DNA of 17,269 nt from NCBI GenBank assembly GCA_029266295.1, contig JAQSXD010000023.1, positions 1 to 17,269 on the forward strand, in the 5' to 3' direction. Position 1 is the stretch's first letter; each line of letters opens with the position of its first letter. The notes under the pieces were generated by a model that was not told the DNA's origin, did not search any database, and saw only the letters and a list, made by a program, of their open reading frames with translations. The translations under genes were made by a program, and so were the position numbers. This DNA is from Bacillota bacterium (GTDB lineage Bacteria > Bacillota > Clostridia > Peptostreptococcales > Anaerovoracaceae). Shown here one piece after another: positions 6,779-14,095 of the stretch.

Positions 6779-7786
6779 TCACTCAACTTTCGCAACCGAA
6801 TAAAGTTCACGCAGAACCTCCTGGCCTGACGGAAACGGATTCATTATGGTCCAGATGCTGATTCCTGCGAGCCCGTACTCGTTGATCAGCTCAAGCTTCG
6901 CCCTTAAGCTTCTTGCATCTTCAAACCAAACCTCATGCTGACGCCCCTGTTCATCAACATAGGTATAAAACGGAGACTGGGCTACTTCATCAAATTGAAT
7001 AGGCACACCATACCTGGCGGCTCTTGCCCGTGCTTCAACATTGGAAATGGTTTCAGCTCTGGATTCACCCCTTACATAGGGCAGTGTCCAGTCGTAGCCG
7101 TAATTGGGTATACCCATCAAAATCTTCGATGGGCTGATCTCTGTCACACCGTAATCCAAGACTTCACGGACTTTATTAATCGGCGCGACGGCCATTGGCG
7201 GCCCATATGTGTAGCCCCACTCATAGGTCATTAGCAACGCCAAATTGGCAGCCTGCCCCATCCCCGCATAGTCGTGACCTCCGTAAAGCAAGCCCGGCTG
7301 TTCCGCATAGGTCTTGGGCGCTAATGCAACTGTGACGATGAAGCCTTCCGGATTCAGTCTCGCCGCCGTGTCTCTTACGAGTGTCACATATTCATCTGCA
7401 TCTTCCCGGTTTACAAACTCGAAGTCAAAATCAACACCATAAAAATCCTTCGCGTTAACCGTTTGATAAAGGTTTTCAATCAGCCTGCTTCTTGCCGCCG
7501 GATTATTTAGAACTTGACTTGCCAGTTCGTTGCTGAATTGCCCCTGCTCATTCAGCGGTGTTAACACCAGAAGTGCTTGAACACCATGATCCCTTGCAGT
7601 CTGTAAAACCCGTGCATCGTTGAGCGGGATCAGGTCTCCCTGAGGAGTAAAGCCGTAGCTAAATGAAGAAACATAGGTAAGATCGGGCATCCACTGCTCC
7701 AAAGTCCCCTGATTGATAAACGGATAAGCATATCCGTTCACGATAATGGATCCGTATTGAGAAGCCCTAATATTATACCAAGGCAT
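6779..7786 (-). CDS. Glycoside hydrolase family 18 protein, spore-type (SleL/YaaH/YdhD-like catalytic domain)
   Basis: This 335-residue protein is a GH18 TIM-barrel domain. The catalytic signature is YGVDFDFEF, giving D119, D121 and the acid E123. Other barrel strands show LLMTYEWG (184-191) and the C-terminal GISIWTIMNP (308-317). The family cleaves N-acetylglucosamine linkages in chitin or peptidoglycan, and SleL/YaaH relatives act on spore cortex. It has no signal peptide, as in spore-coat enzymes loaded from the mother cell. It also lacks the LysM repeats that usually precede the domain, so it is the catalytic part alone. The start has an ideal AAGGAGGT 6 bases upstream. Spore cortex as target is an inference. 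Confidence 0.9.
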   Translation of the reverse strand: MPWYNIRASQYGSIIVNGYAYPFINQGTLEQWMPDLTYVSSFSYGFTPQGDLIPLNDARVLQTARDHGVQALLVLTPLNEQGQFSNELASQVLNNPAARSRLIENLYQTVNAKDFYGVDFDFEFVNREDADEYVTLVRDTAARLNPEGFIVTVALAPKTYAEQPGLLYGGHDYAGMGQAANLALLMTYEWGYTYGPPMAVAPINKVREVLDYGVTEISPSKILMGIPNYGYDWTLPYVRGESRAETISNVEARARAARYGVPIQFDEVAQSPFYTYVDEQGRQHEVWFEDARSLRAKLELINEYGLAGISIWTIMNPFPSGQEVLRELYSVAKVE

Positions 7787-7806
7787 AGTTCCACCTCCTT
7801 ACCTAC

Positions 7807-7835
7807 AGAATATGTCGGCAGAAGATCATTTATGC
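7807..7835 (-). promoter_or_regulatory. Possible sporulation (sigma-E-like) promoter of the GH18 gene
   Basis: On the minus strand GCATAAA (7829-7835) and CATATTCT (7807-7814) are 14 bases apart, similar to the sigma-E pattern (about KMATATT, 14 bases, CATACAMT). Each box has two mismatches. The inferred transcript would start almost at the ribosome binding site, which weakens the case. Confidence 0.22.
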
Positions 7836-7894
7836 CTTGTCACTTTTTCCCGCAAGTCGAAACGCTGTCTGATTCTGACTTGTAGTATCTTAAC

Positions 7895-8029
7895 CTACTC
7901 CTGATCGCTGAAAACCGAAAATCCCAACTCAGTAGTCGGCTTACCCACTGTCGCAAAGGCGGTGGCAGACATCAGCGCTAGAATAATCAAAGTAACGGTT
8001 ATAACTTTCATAGAAATTCCTGACCTCAT
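7895..8029 (-). CDS. Small predicted secreted peptide, 44 residues (Phr-like layout)
   Basis: This short ORF starts MRSGISMK, followed by a hydrophobic stretch VITVTLIILALMSATAFA, a typical signal peptide ending in AFA. The predicted mature tail is TVGKPTTELGFSVFSDQE (18 residues). I chose the ATG at 8029 because AGGAAAGGA lies just upstream; an in-frame extension to 8167 lacks a comparable site and would bury the signal peptide. The second methionine, codon 7, is an alternative start. No family is recognised. Size and layout resemble Phr-type exported signalling peptides or other small secreted peptides, but no Rap/RRNPP receptor gene lies in the window. It is divergent from the metal-resistance operon. 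Confidence 0.6.
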   Translation of the reverse strand: MRSGISMKVITVTLIILALMSATAFATVGKPTTELGFSVFSDQE

Positions 8030-8151
8030 TGTTCCTTTCCTCGTGTCAATTGATATCGACACTGCATTCCTTTTTACACCTTTTGTTTCTATAAGACGAA
8101 TAAAAGTTGAAGAAAGTTCCCTGTTCAGTAAAAAAAAACATATATGATCAG

Positions 8152-8180
8152 TTGACAAATTGAACATATGAACATATACT
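8152..8180 (+). promoter_or_regulatory. Sigma-A promoter of the repressor/metal-ATPase operon
   Basis: TTGACA (8152-8157) and TATACT (8175-8180) are separated by exactly 17 bases, with a perfect -35 and a 5 of 6 match at -10. The repressor start at 8246 follows about 65 bases later, with GAGGT at 8234-8238. Confidence 0.85.
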
Positions 8181-8185
8181 CATAT
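8166..8185 (+). promoter_or_regulatory. ArsR/SmtB-type operator overlapping the -10 box
   Basis: ATATGAACATATACTCATAT contains the inverted halves ATATGA and TCATAT separated by 8 bases. The TGA-N8-TCA spacing is that of known ArsR/SmtB-family operators. It covers the -10 hexamer, so a bound repressor would block polymerase until metal releases it. Autoregulation is inferred from the adjacent repressor gene. Confidence 0.7.
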
Positions 8186-8245
8186 ATAGAAATATAAAAA
8201 ACTAATCATTTATAAAATATAGAAAGAACAAATGAGGTAATTCTT

Positions 8246-8608
8246 ATGAGTGAAAAAATCAATTTGGATCGCTGCGACTGTACTGTGATCCACGAAGGCG
8301 TAGTTAGTATGGTTAAGGAAAAAATGCCTGATGAAGAAAAGCTTTATGATCTGGCAGAGCTCTTTAAGGTATTTGGTGATTCTACAAGAATCCGAATCCT
8401 TTGGGCCCTGTCTGAGTCTGATATGTGTGTTTGCGATATTGCAGCGCTGCTGAACATGAGTCAGTCGGCAATCTCACATCAGCTGAGAATTCTAAAACAG
8501 ACGAGATTGGTAAAAAACAGAAAAGACGGTAAGGTTGTCTATTATTCTCTCGACGATGCTCATGTCAAACAGATCTTTGAAATGGGTCTGATCCATATCT
8601 GCGAGTAA
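8246..8608 (+). CDS. cadC: ArsR/SmtB-family metal-sensing repressor, CadC-like
   Basis: This 120-residue winged-helix repressor contains SQSAISHQLRIL (72-83), the recognition helix region. Metal ligands line up with staphylococcal CadC. C61 and C63 (CVC) with the N-terminal C10 form the alpha3N-type Cd/Pb site. D104, H106, H117 and E120 match the CadC alpha5 set D101/H103/H114/E117 in every spacing, and C10 to C61 equals C7 to C58. The second N-terminal cysteine sits at position 12 rather than the CadC-equivalent 14. It represses its own operon and lets go when Cd, Pb or Zn binds. It lies 46 bases upstream of the ATPase gene in the same operon. Confidence 0.93.
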   Translation: MSEKINLDRCDCTVIHEGVVSMVKEKMPDEEKLYDLAELFKVFGDSTRIRILWALSESDMCVCDIAALLNMSQSAISHQLRILKQTRLVKNRKDGKVVYYSLDDAHVKQIFEMGLIHICE

Positions 8609-8654
8609 GGCTCTTCCCATTCTCAAGAGTCCATTATTGAAGGAGGAATGAATC

Positions 8655-10847
8655 ATGTCAAACAATAGAAAAGAATATATTCTGGAAGGCTTGGATTGTG
8701 CAAACTGCGCTGCAAAGATAGAAAAGAAAGTAAGTGAGATCAACGGTTTAGAAGATGCTTCCGTAAACTTTGTAACCAAAACGCTCTCCTTCCATGTAAA
8801 TCAAATGGAAGGGACCGATGCGATCGCCTCTCAAGTTAAAAATATCGTCAGAAAACTAGAGCCCGATGTGAAAGTCATAGAGAAAGCTGCTGCTCATAAG
8901 GAACATGGTCATGGTCATGATGATCACGGTCATGCTGATCACGCTCACGCTCACGATCACGATCACGGTCATGACGATCACGATCATGAGCATGGCCAAG
9001 GGGGAAAAAAGGAATTAATTAAAATGATTGTAGGCGCAGCGATTTTTGCTGTAGCGTTGATCTTTCAATTTCAGACTGTAGTAGAATTTGCACTCTTCTT
9101 TATCAGCTATCTGATTGTTGGCGGCGAAGTATTGCTGAAAGCAGTTAAGAACATCTTTCGAGGCCAGGTCTTCGACGAGAACTTCCTCATGACTGTAGCA
9201 ACCATCGGAGCCTTTGCCATACGAGAATTTCCCGAAGGTGTCGCAGTGATGCTTTTTTATCAAATCGGCGAATATGTGCAGGGGATCGCAGTAAATCGTT
9301 CTAGAAAATCCATCACAGAGCTCATGGATATCCGACCGGATTATGCCAATCTGAAGGTCGGGAATGACACAAAGCGAGTGGATCCAGAAGAAGTAGCAGT
9401 GGGTGATCTGATCCTTGTCAAGCCGGGAGAAAGAGTTCCTCTTGACGGTAAAGTTGTCGAGGGAAGATCAATGGTTGATACTTCAGCGCTAACCGGAGAA
9501 TCTGTACCCCGCGAGGTCGAAACCGACAGCGAGGTTCTCAGCGGCTTCATCAATAAAAATGGTGTTCTGACAATTGAAGTATCAAAGGAATTTGGGGATT
9601 CCACTGTCACAAAGATCCTTGATCTTGTTCAAAACGCCAGTAATAGAAAAGCACCTACAGAAAACTTCATTACAAAGTTTGCAAGGTATTATACTCCTGC
9701 TGTCGTAATCATCGCGGCTTCACTGGCAGTCATTCCCCCGTTGGTCATGGAAGGTGCCACCTTCTCAGAATGGCTGTACAGGGCCTTGGTATTCCTTGTA
9801 ATCTCCTGTCCTTGTGCACTGGTCATTTCCATTCCCCTCGGATTTTTCGGAGGAATCGGAGGAGCTTCCAAGAGAGGCGTTCTTGTAAAAGGCAGCAACT
9901 ATCTTGAGGCTCTGAATCATGTTGATATTGTCGTCTTCGATAAAACGGGTACACTCACAAAAGGAGTCTTTAAAGTTACTGAAATTGAAGCAAAGAACAA
10001 TTTTCAAAAAGACGAGCTTTTGGAATTCGCCGCATATGCAGAGAGTTACTCAAACCACCCCATAGCAGTTTCCATCATAAAGGAGTACGGCAGGGACATT
10101 GATCAGGATCAGATCAGTGGTTACAACGAAATCGCTGGCCACGGGATCAAAGTAAATGTGAAAGGGCGCGAAATCCTTGCCGGCAATCGAAAGCTGATGG
10201 AAACAGAAGGTATTTCTGCCGATCTGATCGATGCAGCGGGTACTGTGGTCTACATCGCAGCAGACAAAAAATTTGCAGGCCATATCCTCATATCCGACGA
10301 GATCAAAGAAGATGCAAAGGACGCAATTGCAGGCTTAAAGCAATTGGGTATCAAAAAGACAGTTATGCTCACAGGAGACAGCCGCAGCATTGCAGAAAAA
10401 GTTTCCCGTCAGCTGGGCTTGGATGAATTTTATGCAGAATTGCTGCCAAATCAAAAGGTAGATGAAATTGAAAAACTCGACAAAGAAAAGTCTAAAAAGG
10501 GAAAGCTGTTGTTTGTAGGCGACGGAATTAATGACGCCCCCGTACTTGCAAGAGCTGATGTAGGAATTGCTATGGGCGCCTTAGGGTCTGATGCAGCAAT
10601 CGAAGCTGCCGATGTGGTCATCATGACGGATGAACCCTCAAAGATTGTATCTGGAATTAAGATGGCAAAGAGAACCAGAACCATCGTATGGCAGAACATC
10701 ATCTTCGCCATGGCGGTCAAACTCATTGTTCTGGGTCTTGGTGCAGGCGGAATCGCAACCATCTGGGAAGCAGTCTTCGCAGATGTAGGTGTCGCTTTGA
10801 TCGCAGTGCTGAATGCAGCAAGGGTTCTGAATGTAAAGGATATCTAA
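8655..10847 (+). CDS. cadA: Zn/Cd/Pb-exporting P1B-type ATPase (CadA/ZntA)
   Basis: This 730-residue metal efflux ATPase carries one N-terminal heavy-metal domain with GLDCANC (C15, C18). A His-rich linker follows, with 15 histidines in residues 81-113. Then come the TGES actuator motif (280-283), the CPC ion site (385-387), the phosphorylated D429 in DKTGTLT, the HP motif (468-469) and GDGINDAP (622-629). In the last membrane segments K689 and D710 are 21 apart, as in ZntA K693 and D714, which marks the divalent Zn/Cd/Pb class rather than copper. AGGAGG lies 8 bases before the ATG. It is cotranscribed with the CadC-like repressor. The stop codon lies in an 18-bp tandem repeat. Confidence 0.97.
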   Translation: MSNNRKEYILEGLDCANCAAKIEKKVSEINGLEDASVNFVTKTLSFHVNQMEGTDAIASQVKNIVRKLEPDVKVIEKAAAHKEHGHGHDDHGHADHAHAHDHDHGHDDHDHEHGQGGKKELIKMIVGAAIFAVALIFQFQTVVEFALFFISYLIVGGEVLLKAVKNIFRGQVFDENFLMTVATIGAFAIREFPEGVAVMLFYQIGEYVQGIAVNRSRKSITELMDIRPDYANLKVGNDTKRVDPEEVAVGDLILVKPGERVPLDGKVVEGRSMVDTSALTGESVPREVETDSEVLSGFINKNGVLTIEVSKEFGDSTVTKILDLVQNASNRKAPTENFITKFARYYTPAVVIIAASLAVIPPLVMEGATFSEWLYRALVFLVISCPCALVISIPLGFFGGIGGASKRGVLVKGSNYLEALNHVDIVVFDKTGTLTKGVFKVTEIEAKNNFQKDELLEFAAYAESYSNHPIAVSIIKEYGRDIDQDQISGYNEIAGHGIKVNVKGREILAGNRKLMETEGISADLIDAAGTVVYIAADKKFAGHILISDEIKEDAKDAIAGLKQLGIKKTVMLTGDSRSIAEKVSRQLGLDEFYAELLPNQKVDEIEKLDKEKSKKGKLLFVGDGINDAPVLARADVGIAMGALGSDAAIEAADVVIMTDEPSKIVSGIKMAKRTRTIVWQNIIFAMAVKLIVLGLGAGGIATIWEAVFADVGVALIAVLNAARVLNVKDI

Positions 10848-10899
10848 CGCCATCAGGATATTTAACGCCATCAGGATATTTAACTCCATCAAGATATTA
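10838..10899 (+). repeat. 18-bp tandem repeat triplicating the end and stop codon of the metal ATPase gene
   Basis: GGATATYTAACGCCATCA occurs at 10838-10855 and 10856-10873, and with one further change (CTCC for CGCC) at 10874-10891; a partial fourth copy follows. Each copy encodes the terminal Asp-Ile followed by an in-frame TAA, so there are three successive stops in the same frame. It looks like replication slippage at the gene end. Confidence 0.9.
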
Positions 10900-10922
10900 A
10901 AATCTACATGTTTCTTTATGAA

Positions 10923-10973
10923 AAAAGAACCGACTGAACGGGTCTTCTCTGACCTGCCTCAATTGGTTCTTTT
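10923..10973. terminator. Hairpin terminator shared by the convergent metal ATPase and small-ORF transcripts
   Basis: AAAAGAACC (10923-10931) pairs with GGTTCTTTT (10965-10973) around a 33-base loop. The minus strand continues into a run of six T, and the plus strand has a shorter T run, so it can serve both converging transcripts. Confidence 0.6.
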
Positions 10974-11064
10974 CCACTTGTTTAATTCCTGGGAAGCTAT
11001 GATTTAATGTGAACTGTGCAGTTTTACCGATCTGGAATGCGCCTTGAATCTATCAGCGAATCCC

Positions 11065-11217
11065 TTAATCTTTATCGGCCTTTTCATGACCGTATTTGGC
11101 CTTTCCCTGTATTTCAGGAACAGGTTTTTGATCATTCTTCGGAATATGAAGCTTATGGTTGCTTTCTGTACCATGGGGCTCCTTTGGATCCGGTCTTCTC
11201 ATGCCTGCCTTTGCCAT
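11065..11217 (-). CDS. Small hydrophilic protein, 50 residues, unidentified
   Basis: This ORF has an excellent AGGAGGGG ribosome binding site at 11223-11230, overlapping the stop of the preceding small ORF. The protein starts MAKAGMRRPDPKEPHGTESN and is rich in Lys, His and Pro, with no membrane segment. I do not recognise the family. Such short basic proteins in spore formers are often spore-core or coat associated, but nothing in the sequence proves that. It is followed after about 90 bases by a terminator and probably forms a two-gene unit with the ORF at 11229-11363. Plus-strand reading frames over this stretch lack comparable initiation sites. Confidence 0.7.
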   Translation of the reverse strand: MAKAGMRRPDPKEPHGTESNHKLHIPKNDQKPVPEIQGKAKYGHEKADKD

Positions 11218-11228
11218 CTTTGCCCCTC

Positions 11229-11363
11229 CTAAACATCATCGTTCCGAATAGACTGCTTTTTTGCATTTCTATTCTGGTTCTGATTTTCTCTTGTCAGCGG
11301 TGTCTGACCGTTGGCTTTTTTCTTTCTTGCTTCCTTATTATCGATCTGACTGTCTTTTGCCAT
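11229..11363 (-). CDS. Small Lys/Asn/Gln-rich protein, 44 residues, unidentified
   Basis: A perfect AGGAGG (11371-11376) lies 7 bases before the ATG. The protein, starting MAKDSQIDNKEARKKKANGQ, is very hydrophilic and basic, with no Cys, no membrane segment and few hydrophobic residues. That suggests a disordered or nucleic-acid-associated peptide. Its composition recalls minor small acid-soluble spore proteins, but no signature is recognised. Its stop codon overlaps the ribosome binding site of the 50-residue ORF, so the pair is probably translated together. It lies 131 bases downstream of the beta-propeller gene; no clear promoter was seen between them. Confidence 0.7.
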   Translation of the reverse strand: MAKDSQIDNKEARKKKANGQTPLTRENQNQNRNAKKQSIRNDDV

Positions 11364-11494
11364 AGGATAACCTCCTGTTTCATTCATCAGGAATATTGTT
11401 TCCTTTGATGATTTTTTTATCCGCGATGGCTATTTTTATCCTGCACTTTCCAGTATTTTTTACTGCTCTTTCCCTGCATTATATTACCGCAAAC

Positions 11495-13867
11495 TTATCG
11501 CAGAACAAGATCCGCAATCTTTTTCAGGCTTTCATAATCATAAGAAGTAATGCGTCCGTCCTGTACGTAATAGAGCTGATTTCCAATATACAGAACACGT
11601 CTTGCATAAGGAATGTCGTTTCCATATACGCCGGAAGGCTCCGATTGCAGGATGCCCCTCAGCGCTAGTTTTCTTCCTTCATAGCCCATAATAACTGCTC
11701 CCTGCTGATAGCCATTTTCCTTATTTTCAAAGTTTAGAGAAGCATCCAATGCAACATTCTGTGATGAGGCATCGATCATAACCGCCTTATGATTATAGAA
11801 AGCTTCCGAGCTGCTGCCTGAATCTCCCACTACATAATTCGAGATCTCTCTCGGCTTACCCATATCAGACACGTCGAAGAGGGAATATTTGATACCACCC
11901 TGACGAACTCCCACAACCACATCTTTTCCACTACTGTCTTTTCGATAAATTTCATAAGTATCTGCGCCGATTCCCAAGAGCAGATTCTTTCCTACAGGAT
12001 GGAGATAACTGCTGAAGCCTGGAATCTTCAGTTCCCCCGTTACAACAGGCTTGCTTGGATCGGAAAGGTCAAAGACAAAGAGCGGATCGATGGTTCTGAA
12101 GGTCACGATATAGCCCTTGTCTCCCATGAATCGCACCGAATAGATCGTTTCTCCTTTCGCAAGTCCCGTCACAGATCCAATCTCATTCAGGGATGGATCC
12201 AGTACATACAATGCATTTTCATTACCCCAGGTGGTGGTTGCAACCCGAAGATTTCCTTCATATTCATCCATAGCAAACTGGTTAATCAAATGCCCCTTTA
12301 CTTCTCCGGATCCCGCATACCCCACTTTCATTCCCGCAATTTCAAATTTAATGATCGTGCTGCTGTCATCGGCTCCGCTGGCTGCAAGATACAGGGAGGA
12401 ATCGTTCATATACATAGTCATACCATAAGCAGTGATTGCTTCCACTTCGGTCTTTTCTTGATTACTGACATTGATAGCCGATACAATCAAGTAACCATCA
12501 GCGGGACGCCTGGGCATAATCATCACATCATCAAGCTTCATCTGTATCTGCTTAGACCCAATTACCGTATCCCTCATCATAGGCAATGCAATTTCTCCCG
12601 AGGAATATAGATTGGTCACAAGATAGATGATCTCCCCATTCTTTCTGCTGGACTGATAAGCGCCTTCCATTTCGTGACCCTTTAAATACAATGGTCTGGC
12701 AGGATTAGAGATATCATAAACATCGACAAAGCTGTAATTTTTGATGGAATAGTATGGCGGCATAATGCCAATGGATTTGGCGGCTGCTTCATCCATGGAC
12801 TCCATCAGAACTTCCTTCTTATTATAGAGAGCATTTAAATTTTCCGATCGGGTTCCTAACACCGCAAGCTTGCCATCTGCCACATAGATTTCACTGACAT
12901 ACTTGTCGGTTGAAAGCTTGATTGAAGTTTCGTCTTTCAGACTTCCTTGATCTGCTTTAATCATACGGACCACATTATTCCCGCCGATGTAGATATATTT
13001 CCCATCGGTTTTCACCACATCAGCCTCGTCAATGCCTTCCACTTGTACATTCGTAGAGGAATAATTCTGATCAGCAGCGCTAGAAGAATTGGGTGCAGCT
13101 GCGGAAGGATCCATGCTGGGTGAAGATGCACCCATACTCGGTACGGAAGCGGACTCCCGTTCGACGATCGCTCCATCGTTCCGATCAGATCCGCTGGCAT
13201 TTGACGAGCCATTTGTAAGCGCTACTGCTGCTTTATCATCAATATCATGATAATATTCCTTGCTTCCAGTCAATGCCTTTTTCAGTTCTGACATCGTCCC
13301 TGCTTTTACCACTTCACCGATTTTCTCCTCAACCTGCTTCATCAGTTTTGGCTGCATTTGGAGCTCGATTGTCTGATCAGAAACCGCAATGATTCTATTG
13401 TGATAAGATACTTTTTTGCTGAGAACCTGTTCACAGATCACCCGCAGCGGAACCATGGTTCGCCCATCCATAATCATGGAATTAGAACCGATTGAAATTG
13501 CCTTGCTTCCAAGTAATTCTTCCACAATATATTTTTTTTGTTCGATTGGAAAGCGGAAGCGCTTCCCGCCATAGTTTATGATTGCTTCTCGTTTGGCTTG
13601 ATCATAGCTTACATCTGCGCCAAAAAACTCCGAAACAGCCCGAAGCGGCAGCAGCGTATTTCCGTTCACAACGGTTGCACTGATATCCGGATTTGCCGAA
13701 TCCAGCATATGGATCTTATCATTTGTAAGAATTAATGGACTTCCGGTATACAGATAAATGGTGCCGATTGTGTTCTCTGAGTCATCCGGTAAGGCCATGG
13801 CCAAAATACTCCCGGATAACAGGAATAGGGCAACGAGCACTCCGCAGATGAATGTTTTCATACGCAT
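11495..13867 (-). CDS. Secreted protein with copper-amine-oxidase-N-like domain and C-terminal beta-propeller domain
   Basis: This 790-residue protein has a signal peptide (about residues 1-26, hydrophobic CGVLVALFLLSGSILAMA). Residues about 40-165 show the repeated NGNTLLPLRAVSEFFGA and DGRTMVPLRVICEQV blocks of copper-amine-oxidase N-terminal-like domains, which are wall-associated or adhesive modules without oxidase activity. A Ser/Ala-rich linker spans about 215-272. From NVQVEGIDEADVVKTDGKY (273-291) to the end is the secreted beta-propeller domain family, with blades such as YIYIGG and VDVYDISNPARP. GAGAGGAG lies upstream of the ATG. It is exported and probably at the cell surface, with no known enzymatic role. 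It appears to be a single-gene unit. Confidence 0.88.
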   Translation of the reverse strand: MRMKTFICGVLVALFLLSGSILAMALPDDSENTIGTIYLYTGSPLILTNDKIHMLDSANPDISATVVNGNTLLPLRAVSEFFGADVSYDQAKREAIINYGGKRFRFPIEQKKYIVEELLGSKAISIGSNSMIMDGRTMVPLRVICEQVLSKKVSYHNRIIAVSDQTIELQMQPKLMKQVEEKIGEVVKAGTMSELKKALTGSKEYYHDIDDKAAVALTNGSSNASGSDRNDGAIVERESASVPSMGASSPSMDPSAAAPNSSSAADQNYSSTNVQVEGIDEADVVKTDGKYIYIGGNNVVRMIKADQGSLKDETSIKLSTDKYVSEIYVADGKLAVLGTRSENLNALYNKKEVLMESMDEAAAKSIGIMPPYYSIKNYSFVDVYDISNPARPLYLKGHEMEGAYQSSRKNGEIIYLVTNLYSSGEIALPMMRDTVIGSKQIQMKLDDVMIMPRRPADGYLIVSAINVSNQEKTEVEAITAYGMTMYMNDSSLYLAASGADDSSTIIKFEIAGMKVGYAGSGEVKGHLINQFAMDEYEGNLRVATTTWGNENALYVLDPSLNEIGSVTGLAKGETIYSVRFMGDKGYIVTFRTIDPLFVFDLSDPSKPVVTGELKIPGFSSYLHPVGKNLLLGIGADTYEIYRKDSSGKDVVVGVRQGGIKYSLFDVSDMGKPREISNYVVGDSGSSSEAFYNHKAVMIDASSQNVALDASLNFENKENGYQQGAVIMGYEGRKLALRGILQSEPSGVYGNDIPYARRVLYIGNQLYYVQDGRITSYDYESLKKIADLVLR

Positions 13868-13983
13868 TGCAGTGTTCTCCTCTCTTTCATTACCAATATT
13901 GTTGACATCTGATGATTTGATTCATGTATTTCATTGTTTGACGCATAATCCTTCCAAATTGTTCCTGAACGAATACCGAAATC

Positions 13984-14017
13984 AAAAACGCCCCAAAAGA
14001 ATTTCTTCCGAGACGTT
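13984..14017 (-). terminator. Intrinsic terminator of the MFS transporter gene
   Basis: On the minus strand AACGTCTC (14017-14010) pairs with GGGGCGTT (13994-13987), including two G-U pairs, around an A/T-rich loop that can extend the stem. It runs into a T tract (GTTTTTGAT). It lies about 80 bases after the transporter stop. Confidence 0.7.
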
Positions 14018-14048
14018 TCATTTCATTCATTGGAGTTTCATTTCATTC
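14015..14048. repeat. 14-bp direct repeat after the transporter gene
   Basis: GTTTCATTTCATTC occurs at 14015-14028 and 14035-14048, a 20-base period, between the transporter stop and its terminator. No function is evident. Confidence 0.6.
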
Positions 14049-14095
14049 CCTTATTGCAGGATGAATCTTGAGATTTTTCTGATTCCTCGCGGATA

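Noticed and set aside
8030..8167. N-terminal extension of the small secreted peptide to 90 residues
   Set aside because: It would place the signal peptide internally, lacks a good ribosome binding site and overlaps the divergent promoter region.
8900..8993. CAT/CAC-GAT repetitive DNA as a CRISPR-like or noncoding repeat
   Set aside because: It is in frame within the ATPase gene and encodes the His-rich linker. Units are too short and irregular for an array.
11016..11408. Plus-strand 130-residue reading frame downstream of the metal ATPase
   Set aside because: No convincing ribosome binding site, Cys/Leu/Phe-rich nonsense-like composition, and it lies antisense to two small minus-strand ORFs with strong initiation sites.
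12000..12610. Plus-strand 203-residue frame antisense to the beta-propeller gene
   Set aside because: It is a shadow of the minus-strand gene, which has a signal peptide, domain motifs and a ribosome binding site.
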